Shown: one piece after another, positions 1 to 5,476 of the stretch
Layout of the letters: each line of letters opens with the position of its first letter
Position numbering within the stretch: position 1 is the stretch's first letter
Source of the DNA: Lysobacterales bacterium
GTDB taxonomy: Bacteria > Pseudomonadota > Gammaproteobacteria > Xanthomonadales > SZUA-36
Reading direction: 5' to 3'
Assembly: GCA_009692275.1 (NCBI GenBank)
Contig: SHZL01000108.1
Coordinates: 1-8,551, forward strand
Length of the DNA stretch: 8,551 bases
Notes under the pieces: model-generated
Told to the model about the DNA's origin: nothing
What the model saw: only the letters and a program-made list of their open reading frames with translations
The model's database searches: none
Position numbers and translations under genes: made by a program

Positions 1-522
1 CCCCGGGGACTCGGTTACTACAGCTACAAGCTCGGGGCCTGGCACATCATTGCGCTCAACAGCAGTATCGCAATAGACCGGAAGTCCAAACAGCTTAAAT
101 GGCTGCGCCAGGATCTGGCGGAAAACCCCAGCACGTGCACGCTGGCCTACTGGCACATTCCCCTGTTCTCGTCGGGTGAACATGGCGGCGAACCACAATT
201 GATTCGCGATGCATGGTGGATTCTGCATGGGGCCGGGGTTGACGTGGTGGTCAACGGGCACGACCACGACTACGAGCGCTTCGCCCCGCAGGACCCCAAG
301 GGCAAACCCGATCCGGAGCGAGGCATCCGGCAGTTTGTTGTAGGTAGCGGCGGCGGCGGCGTATACAGCTTCGGGAAATTAGTGGAAAACAGCGAAGTAC
401 GGCAAAACAAGTCCTATGGCGTGATCAAATTCACGCTGCACCCGGACGGCTATGACTGGGAATTCGTGACGGCCAAGGGCGAACCCTTCGAAGACAAGGG
501 AACCGGCCGGTGCGTGCCCTGA
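1..522 (+). CDS. Metallophosphoesterase, purple acid phosphatase-like (C-terminal part, 5' end outside window)
   Basis: An open frame runs from the left edge to a TGA at 520-522, giving 173 visible residues. It carries the C-terminal half of a calcineurin-like metallophosphoesterase: the YWHIPLFS block (His52 of the visible part) and the VNGHDHDYERF block (His87 and His89). In this superfamily these are the last metal-binding histidines of the dinuclear active site. A glycine-rich VVGSGGGG stretch and a C-terminal beta-rich tail follow, as in purple-acid-phosphatase-like bacterial enzymes. The upstream D-x-H and GNHE blocks lie outside the window. By family it should hydrolyse phosphomonoesters or diesters and is probably exported, but the N-terminus that would show this is missing. 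Its stop is only 17 nt from the convergent SDR stop, and I see no clear terminator hairpin between them. The family is confident; the substrate is unknown. Confidence 0.88.
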   Translation, partial: PRGLGYYSYKLGAWHIIALNSSIAIDRKSKQLKWLRQDLAENPSTCTLAYWHIPLFSSGEHGGEPQLIRDAWWILHGAGVDVVVNGHDHDYERFAPQDPKGKPDPERGIRQFVVGSGGGGVYSFGKLVENSEVRQNKSYGVIKFTLHPDGYDWEFVTAKGEPFEDKGTGRCVP

Positions 523-539
523 GATCCCGATGCATCAAG

Positions 540-1286
540 CTACCAAACACCCCCCAGCGCCACCGTAATTGCCTCTCCATTCACACCCCCGGCGGCATCA
601 CTGCACAGGAACGCGATCACCTCTGCGACCTCGCGTGGCTCCAGCACCCGGTTCTGCGGGTAGAGGGCAGCGCGCTCGCTCCACACCTGCCCAACGCTGA
701 TGTTGCGCCGTTCGGCCTCCGTTTTAGCTGAACGCTCGGCCATGGCTGTGCGCACCCAGCCTGGCAGCACCGCGTTGGACGTGATGCCGAACGGCCCCGC
801 ATCCTGTGCGACGGCCCGGGCGAGCCCGATCACCCCATGCTTGGAGGCGGTATAGGCGCTGCCTGATCGCTCCGCTTTCTCACCAGCGGTCGAACTGGTG
901 AACACAAGCCGCCCAAACCCGCGCTTGCACATGCCGCCTACCGTCAGCCGCGCTAGTTCGAACGGCGCGTCGAGGTTGATGCGCATCGTTTCGCGCCATA
1001 CGGCCGGATCCTGCTCCCACACGAGTCTTTCGTGGGCTGAGCCAATGCCGTGGTTAACGACCAGCAGGTCAATCGGCCCGAGTCGCCTCTCGGTCTCGGC
1101 AACGGCCTGAGCGCAGCCCTCGGCGGTGCCCAGGTCGGCAGCTACGTAGTCGAGGCCGACCGAGGCCAGTTCGGCTGCACTGCGCGCGACGATCATCACG
1201 CGTGCACCTGCTGCTGACAGGAGCAGCGCGGCTTCGCGGCCGATTCCACGGCCTCCGCCAGTTACCAACGCGACGCGTTCCTTCAT
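540..1286 (-). CDS. Short-chain dehydrogenase/reductase (classical SDR)
   Basis: This 248-residue protein has all the classical SDR marks. They are the cofactor motif TGGGRGIG at residues 9-16, NHG at 78-80 (a variant of NNAG), Asn104 in the MRINLD segment, Ser131/132, the catalytic pair Tyr145 and Lys149 in SGSAYTASK, and PGW at 175-177. Its length is normal for the family. It should be a cytosolic NAD(P)(H)-dependent oxidoreductase acting on a hydroxyl or keto group; the substrate cannot be read from sequence. The frame stays open further upstream, but the ATG at 1286 is preferred because AGGAG (1294-1298) sits 7 nt upstream and the Rossmann strand starts right after it. The start lies 28 nt after the amidohydrolase stop on the same strand, so this is probably the last gene of that operon. 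The C-terminus ends in LGGVW rather than the common DGG-type ending. Confidence 0.93.
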   Translation of the reverse strand: MKERVALVTGGGRGIGREAALLLSAAGARVMIVARSAAELASVGLDYVAADLGTAEGCAQAVAETERRLGPIDLLVVNHGIGSAHERLVWEQDPAVWRETMRINLDAPFELARLTVGGMCKRGFGRLVFTSSTAGEKAERSGSAYTASKHGVIGLARAVAQDAGPFGITSNAVLPGWVRTAMAERSAKTEAERRNISVGQVWSERAALYPQNRVLEPREVAEVIAFLCSDAAGGVNGEAITVALGGVW

Positions 1287-1314
1287 TTCCCAGCTCCTGT
1301 GATTACGCTGAACT

Positions 1315-2815
1315 TCAGTGATCCATGCCCGCAAACTGGAAGAACTCCCGCCGGGTCTTTGGGCCGTAGGTCTTGAATGTGGGGTCGGCGTGGGCCAGGT
1401 AGCTGGCCTTTGCCCGGCCAATGGCATCGGTTTGTGCAAGTCTTGTCACTTCAACCGGTTCAATGCCATAAATTTTTGCTGAACTGAGGCCAAATATTTT
1501 GGCCTTGGTTTCATCCGTGAGTTTCGCATAACCATATTTTTCCTGGAATTCCTCGGAAATCTGGAAGGGACGGAAGGCCTGGATCTGGTCCTGTGGTGAA
1601 CCGTAAAACAGGCAGTCAGTACCCCACAACACATTATCCTCGCCCAGGTACTTGATCAGTTTTCCAATCAGGTGCGCGGCCTGGTCAGGTTCCCGCATGA
1701 CTTGCCACCAGGTGGAACCCAGCTCCGCATAAACGTTTGAGCTGGTGCCCAGTCCACTGTCCAGCACCGACTTCACCAGGCTGTCCGTGCCGGAGGCAGC
1801 GGGCCCTTGCGTATAGGGGCCCTCCGGCATGGCGGGATCGTGGCCGGAATGAAAAATAATGAACTTGATATCACGGTATTCCTTCGCTGCAGGGCCAACA
1901 TCGTGGCTCATGCGGTACTGCAGGTTGCCCTCGCCCATCAGCGGAAACGGCAGCGGCAGACCCTTGTGGCAACTGATGATCCTGATGCCCGAGGCACGCA
2001 CTTTTTCCAGGAACGCCCACCCGTGGCCTGCATCATTGAGCCACCAGCCGCTATCGTAGGTTTCTCCATATTGCGTATAGGTTTTCCACGCGGAAATGCC
2101 CCACTTCTCCTGCACTTCATCCATGCGCTCAAGGTCGCCGGGCAGATTGGGGATCACGCGGCCATGGAGCAGCAGGCGCTGCCCCCTGCAGCGCATCGAC
2201 TACCTGCCGGGTCGCGGATGCATTCTCGTGGCTCAGGGACATGGAGGCCTCGTCCGTGGGTACGAAGGTCAGCACTCCTGCGTCCGTGTCACTGTCCAGG
2301 AATATTTCTCGCACGAATGCACGCGCGTCACTGCAACTCATGTAGCCGAATTCCTCGTCCGGCAAGACATTGCAGCCCGTGGTGCTGGCCGTCTCTTTGA
2401 TTGATTCGGTCCATCCGGTCGGGTTGTGCCAGCTTTCCACCGGATTGAAATGGTGGGTCTGGATATCAAAAATGAATTCTTTCTTACCCAGGCTTGCGGC
2501 GGCCAACTGCCCGTCCAGCACCGCCTGCTCGGGCAGGTTGAAAAAACCTCCGGTCTGGTTGACCGCCGCACTGGCGCGATTCATGGCCAGCAGGCAAGTA
2601 GCGGCACCACTGAGTGAAACCAGGAACTCGCGCCAGCCCTTGTTGAGCTTTCGCGCGTTTTCCGTGGCCCAGCGGGATGCGGTTGCGATGGTCTTGCGCA
2701 CATGCCCCGCCAAGGGCCGTGGCAAATACTCGCCATTGGTCGTGGTGTCGAGCTTGACCGGGAGCCGGCTGCCTTGCGGGTCATGCAGATACTTGCGATG
2801 TTTAAGGGTTTTCAT
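1315..2815 (-). pseudogene. Amidohydrolase family (Amidohydro_2-type) metal hydrolase, interrupted by a single-base frameshift
   Basis: Two overlapping frames join into one 499-residue protein if one G is removed from the five-G run at 2182-2186: residues 1-211 come from the upstream frame and 212-499 from the downstream frame. Visible candidate metal ligands are FDIQTHHF (Asp118, His121/122), CHKG (His283), HSGHD (His322, His325) and WGTD (Asp400), in the order expected for Amidohydro_2 TIM-barrel hydrolases/decarboxylases. Residues 61-84 are hydrophobic after a WREFL segment and end in ASAA. This resembles an internal twin-arginine-type signal in which the first Arg is replaced by Trp, so export is uncertain. 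The ATG at 2815 overlaps the hutD-like stop by 14 nt and has only a weak GGGGTG site, suggesting translational coupling. The other possible reading is an intact gene with a homopolymer sequencing error. Substrate unknown. Confidence 0.82.
2182..2186 (-). other. Frameshift site (+1) in a C5/G5 homopolymer
   Basis: On the coding strand the text reads CAG GGG G CAG CGC. With four Gs the frame runs straight through as ...VVDALQG-QRLLLHGRV..., and both halves then read as one amidohydrolase. With the five Gs present here, the upstream frame runs on to an unrelated tail that stops at 2129. I see no slippery heptamer or downstream hairpin arguing for programmed frameshifting. Confidence 0.85.
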
Positions 2816-3398
2816 CGTTGCACCCCGATTGAGTCGTGTTGCCAGTGTATCCCAGCCACCAGGCCTGCGGCAGTGATTGAGCATCGGTGGGTGTAAAGAA
2901 CCACGCACTGCCAATCGCATCATCTGCCCACAACAGCGTTTGGGCGGCCAGCCACTGCTGTCCAGAGGAATTACTCCAACTGCCTGGCACTGCAGTGTAA
3001 AGCCCGCGCCATGCGAGCGGTTCGTCCCAGCGCCGGCCGGATTCGGCCCTGCGCATCACTGCTGAACCTTCGCGGGCCATCAGGTTGAGATCCTGAGTGG
3101 GACCACCGAGCAATCGGCAGCCGGGGGCCTGGCCTCCATCGAAGCACAGCGGTTCGTCCCCGCACCGCAGCGTGCGTTCACCATCCGCAAACACCAAGAC
3201 CACGCCGGCACCGTGTATCACGGTGAACCAGCGCTGCACCTGTGCAAAAACCGAAAACGGACCGTCGCACTCGATGTCGGCCCGGCTGATGCGCAACTTC
3301 CAGTCGCCCCCGGTCGGCCAGGTGAGCAGTTCGCGGGTCTGACCCCCGCCATTGCGCCATGGCTGCGGCGTCACCGCTGTTGCATCGACGATGATCAA
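2802..3398 (-). CDS. HutD/Ves family protein
   Basis: This 198-residue protein has the family's landmarks. The N-terminal PWRNGGGQTREL is at residues 13-24. It is followed by DWKLRISRADIECDGPFSVF, where the family typically has a W-R-[LI]-S-x-A-x-[IV]-x-x-D-G-P-F-S pattern. A double-stranded beta-helix (cupin-like) body and a Leu/Gly/Gly-rich segment (CRLLGGPTQDLNLM) come next. HutD proteins are found with histidine-utilisation genes and are thought to modulate that pathway; Ves is the E. coli relative. No hut genes are visible here, so no function in histidine use is claimed. The start is a TTG at 3396-3398, supported by a strong GGGAGG 9 nt upstream and by the family motif beginning soon after. 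It is the first gene of the minus-strand cluster, and its end overlaps the amidohydrolase start by 14 nt. Confidence 0.88.
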   Translation of the reverse strand: MIIVDATAVTPQPWRNGGGQTRELLTWPTGGDWKLRISRADIECDGPFSVFAQVQRWFTVIHGAGVVLVFADGERTLRCGDEPLCFDGGQAPGCRLLGGPTQDLNLMAREGSAVMRRAESGRRWDEPLAWRGLYTAVPGSWSNSSGQQWLAAQTLLWADDAIGSAWFFTPTDAQSLPQAWWLGYTGNTTQSGCNDENP

Positions 3399-3407
3399 AG
3401 GCGTCGG

Positions 3408-3413
3408 CCTCCC
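3408..3413 (-). promoter_or_regulatory. Ribosome binding site that decides a TTG start
   Basis: GGGAGG on the minus strand sits 9 nt before the TTG at 3398. No ATG or GTG gives a comparable fit, so this site fixes the non-AUG start of the HutD/Ves-family gene. Confidence 0.7.
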
Positions 3414-3428
3414 GATTTAATTGCGCAA

Positions 3429-3434
3429 AGTATA
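3429..3434 (-). promoter_or_regulatory. Possible -10 element (TATACT) of the hutD-like operon promoter
   Basis: On the minus strand TATACT matches the sigma70 -10 consensus at five of six positions and lies about 30 nt before the TTG start, leaving room for a short leader with the RBS. There is no good -35 hexamer at 17 nt, only a poor GCATTA. Treat it as a candidate only. Confidence 0.28.
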
Positions 3435-3479
3435 GGGCAATGCTGGCTTGCTAATGCGAGGGGCGAACGGTCCTTGGCT

Positions 3480-3509
3480 GTGGGGTGCAAGCTGTGACCG
3501 GTATCCAAC
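3480..3509 (+). repeat. Partial repeat: duplicated 5' flank of type A
   Basis: The stretch from TGGGGTGCAAGCTGTG to GGTATCC is a diverged direct repeat of the start of copy 1 (about 3510-3537, TGGGGGGCGCGAGCTG to GGTATCA). It stops before the basal stem core. This makes a tandem 5' fragment just ahead of the full copy. Confidence 0.6.
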
Positions 3510-3517
3510 TGGGGGGC

Positions 3518-3631
3518 GCGAGCTGCGTCCGGTATCACTTCCCGGGAGACGCCGTAAATACATCCCTGTAGGCTTGGATGCGGCATCCCTGCCGCATACA
3601 CTCCCGGAAAGTGATCCCCGCCCCAACTCGC
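3518..3631 (+). repeat. Structured repeat, type A, copy 1 (114 bp)
   Basis: The ends GCGAG (3518-3522) and CTCGC (3627-3631) are complementary and begin an imperfect arm that tightens into a basal stem, 3534-3548 with 3601-3615 (14 of 15 pairs). Inside are hairpin 1 (3559-3570, TACA-TCCC-TGTA) and hairpin 2 (3578-3597, perfect 8-bp stem ATGCGGCA/TGCCGCAT around TCCC). The linkers are 10, 7 and 3 nt. No T-run follows, so it is not an ordinary intrinsic terminator. Confidence 0.9.
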
Positions 3632-3726
3632 TTAACCTTGAGGCACCGTCCCCAGTGGGAAGCGCAAGTCCAAACCGTTCCACGGGGTCTCAAAGTTGAG
3701 CAAGCGTTGGCACGGTGACTCAAGTG

Positions 3727-3756
3727 CAGGGAGAGGGGAGTTGTTTCAGGACACGC
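3727..3756 (+). repeat. Partial repeat: 5' half of type B
   Basis: CAGGGAGAGGGGAGTTG followed by TTTCAGGACACGC matches the 5' arm of type B (minus strand of 4087-4055) with few changes. It ends at the ACGC of the first linker, so no hairpins and no 3' arm are present. Confidence 0.65.
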
Positions 3757-3789
3757 TTCAAACTGCTTGCGGTTAGTCGGCATGGGGGC

Positions 3790-3903
3790 GCAAGCCGCCG
3801 CCGGTAGACTTACCCGGGAGACGCCGTAAATACATCCCTGTAGGCTTGGATGTTTCATCCCTGAAACATACACTCCCGGGCAAGTCTCCCCGCCCCAGCT
3901 TGC
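3790..3903 (+). repeat. Structured repeat, type A, copy 2 (114 bp)
   Basis: This copy has exactly the length and linker spacing of copy 1. Ends are GCAAG/CTTGC, basal stem 3806-3820 with 3873-3887 (14 of 15 pairs), hairpin 1 at 3831-3842 (identical to copy 1), and hairpin 2 at 3850-3869 with stem ATGTTTCA/TGAAACAT around TCCC. Relative to copy 1, three adjacent base pairs of hairpin 2, pairs in the basal stem, and the terminal GCGAG/CTCGC pair set have changed on both sides together. Confidence 0.9.
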
Positions 3904-3980
3904 TTAGCTTTGTGACATCGTGGACTTGTTGAAACCTGGCGCTTCCCTCAAGGACCGGGCCTCTGGTCCATGCGTCAAGG

Positions 3981-4087
3981 ACAGGGGGCGGGGAGTTCTT
4001 TCAGGACCGTCGCCAGCAGGGATGCTGGCGAGGAGCCTACAGGGAGGTATTCACGGCGTGTCCTGAAAGAATTCCCCGCTCCCTGGA
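3981..4087 (-). repeat. Structured repeat, type B, copy 3 (inverted orientation)
   Basis: Read on the minus strand it has the same order as copies 1 and 2. The basal arm is 4060-4087 with 3981-4007 (24 of 27 pairs). A 10-nt linker, ACGCCGTGAA, follows. Hairpin 1 is at 4038-4049 (TACCTCCCTGTA, weaker), and hairpin 2 is at 4010-4031 with a perfect 9-bp stem TCGCCAGCA/TGCTGGCGA around TCCC. The linkers are 6 and 2 nt beside the one-pair-longer hairpin 2, equivalent to 7 and 3 in the other copies. The stem sequences are unrelated to type A, but the linker and apex sequences are shared. Confidence 0.88.
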
Positions 4088-4099
4088 CTCCGCGATGAG

Positions 4100-4162
4100 C
4101 ATGAAGCGATGGGTTTGCGGCGTCTCCTGCAAAGAGATATCGGCCGCAGCTCGCACCCCCCA
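4100..4162 (-). repeat. Partial repeat: 5' half of type A, inverted
   Basis: On the minus strand it starts TGGGGGGTGCGAGCTGCGGC, nearly identical to the start of copy 1, passes through CAGGAGACGCCGCAAA (basal stem and linker 1), then fades in the hairpin 1 region. The 3' arm is absent. Confidence 0.65.
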
Positions 4163-4176
4163 GCCTGCACAGTGCA

Positions 4177-4222
4177 ATCACGGCGTGTCCAGAAAGAACT
4201 CACCGCTCCCTGGCCCCTGCGC
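4177..4222 (-). repeat. Partial repeat: 5' half of type B, inverted
   Basis: The minus strand reads CCAGGGAGCGGTGAGTTC, TTTCTGGACACGCCGTGA. It closely matches copy 3's 5' arm and first linker, then ends where hairpin 1 should begin. Confidence 0.65.
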
Positions 4223-4359
4223 CGAAGAGTCCCCAGTCGGATTGGGCGCTTCAGCGAAAATTTGCTGCCTTTCATCGCAGACACCAGCGGAGTCGCAGGA
4301 ATTTGTGGCAGCCTTCAGCCAGCAAGTGGCCACAACTGGCGCAGGTACGGAGGTTTCTG

Positions 4360-5360
4360 ATGAACCGTTCGGCTTCGATGTGTGCTTTTTTGCTATTGGC
4401 CCTTTTGTGTTGCCAGGACATAAGCGCCAGCCCTTTTGATTTGACCTGGGAAGAAGTGGCTCCGGGGGCGTGGTGGTGTTTGATGGCGGTGGAGCTCCCT
4501 TACAAAGCGAACAGGTGGTCGCCAAGGTGCGTGAACTCGGCCAACAACCGGTGACGCATATCGTTGTCAGCCACTGGCATGGTGACCATGACTACGGCAT
4601 TTTCCGCATCCTCGACGCTTTTCCGCAGGCCCAGGTTATTTCCCATCCGCACACCCGGGCCAAGCTGGATGGAAATTCGCTGGATGACACCTTTCTGACC
4701 GACTACATCCCTAAGATCCGCGAACGCATCGCGGCCAGGACCTATGCAACCGGCCTGCCGATATCCGATGCCGACGTGGTGCGCTACCAGGACATTCTCG
4801 ATAACGCCAGTCTGATTGATCAACAACAGCAAGCGTCGAAACTGAGCTATCCCGACATCACCTTCGAGGACAAGCTCACCATCTGGTCAGGCGACCGGGA
4901 AATCCGCTTGCTGCATCTGGGCCGTTCCAACACCGCTGGTGATGTGATCATGTATTTGCCCGCGGAAAAAATCATTGCCACGGGCGACATTGACGTCGCG
5001 CCCACTCCCTACGGATTTGGCAGCTACCCGAAAGAATGGGCGCAATCGCTGCGCACGTTGAAACTGCTGGATCACGTCCTGCTGGTTCCTGGCCACGGTG
5101 ATGTGCAACGGGATGATGCCTACCTGGACTTGCTGATCGAAACCATGGACCTGGTTTCCACACAGATGGATGGCCTCGTGGCCCAGGGTTTGGATCTCGA
5201 AGCGGCGCAGGCAAAGATGGACTTCTCAGCAGTGCAAAACCGGTTCACCCACAGCGATGTCTTTCTCGACCGCCTGTTCGACATCTGGTTCAAAACACCC
5301 ATCACGCAGGCCGCATGGAAAGTGGCCAAGGGGCAGGACCCGGAATTGGAGCTGGAATAA
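4360..5360 (+). pseudogene. Exported MBL-fold metallo-hydrolase, interrupted by a single-base frameshift
   Basis: The gene starts at ATG 4360 with GGAGG (4349-4353) 6 nt upstream. Residues 1-24 form a signal peptide (MNRSASMCAFLLLALL core, likely cut near SA-S-P). The frame breaks after about residue 38; adding one G in the 4464-4476 tract joins it to the rest, giving 333 residues. The MBL motifs follow: HWHGDHD (His72, His74, Asp76, His77), SNTAGD (190-195), TGD (Asp210) and PGHG (His246). The third zinc-site histidine of the usual G-H-T-x-G-D is Asn191 here. By family it is a zinc hydrolase, probably periplasmic, of unknown substrate; nothing marks it as a beta-lactamase. If the frameshift is real, a GTG at 4470 could still start a 296-residue product without the signal peptide, but no RBS supports it. 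Confidence 0.84.
4464..4476 (+). other. Frameshift site (-1) in a G-rich tract
   Basis: The signal-peptide frame reads ...EEVAPGAW and then an unrelated tail, while the MBL domain continues as VVFDGGGAP in the frame one base back. One extra G, either in the G5 run at 4464-4468 or after TGG at 4473, restores a single frame (for example GAW-VVFDGGG). The exact position cannot be fixed from this sequence alone. Confidence 0.8.
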
Positions 5361-5476
5361 TTCCTCGCCCGCACTGGATTAACGGGGACAGCCGTGAGAT
5401 CATCTTCAATTGAAATCCACTGCGTCAGCGGGCTGCAGTCCAGACGAAGCCCGGTCAGAAATTCAGGGAGGATGAA

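Larger units (their letters stand above)
3399..4359. repeat. Intergenic region of about 960 bp filled by a cluster of structured repeats
   Basis: I find no convincing protein gene here. The long frames in this stretch consist mainly of translated repeats, for example a shared HPSLQGCIYGVSR peptide read from two copies. The region separates the divergent hutD-like operon (minus) from the MBL gene (plus). It holds three full repeat copies (3518-3631, 3790-3903 and, inverted, 3981-4087) and at least four partial copies (about 3480-3509, 3727-3756, 4100-4162 and 4177-4222). The stretches 3632-3726 and 3904-3980 show only minor structure, such as GGACC...GGTCC at 3953-3969 and a CTCAAGGAC/GTCAAGGAC direct repeat. 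The stretch 4223-4348 shows nothing I recognise. Confidence 0.85.

Noticed and set aside
523..539. Bidirectional terminator between the convergent metallophosphoesterase and SDR genes
   Set aside because: The 17-nt gap and adjacent bases show no stable stem with a T-run on either strand.
1287..1439. N-terminal extension of the SDR to 1439
   Set aside because: It would overlap the amidohydrolase end by more than 120 nt and add a low-complexity Pro/Arg-rich leader. The ATG at 1286 has a good RBS and fits the family start.
2182..2186. Programmed ribosomal frameshift in the amidohydrolase
   Set aside because: There is no slippery heptamer, no downstream stimulatory structure, and no known family precedent. 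An extra base in a G run is the simpler explanation.
1807..2400. 197-codon plus-strand open frame
   Set aside because: It is antisense to the amidohydrolase, whose metal motifs and operon spacing are clear. No RBS or recognisable domain was seen.
3395..3873. Minus-strand open frames (3395-3601, 3417-3683, 3535-3873) with repeated peptides such as HPSLQGCIYGVSR
   Set aside because: The shared peptide is simply the translation of the structured repeat in two copies. The frames lack RBSs and family motifs. They would be easy to misannotate as hypothetical proteins.
3873..3920. Intrinsic terminator at the repeats
   Set aside because: The stems are strong, but no T-tract follows on either strand at any copy, so ordinary rho-independent termination is not supported.
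3518..4087. CRISPR array
   Set aside because: There are only three full copies at uneven spacing, one inverted, with internal hairpins and variable stems. There are no uniform spacers and no cas genes.
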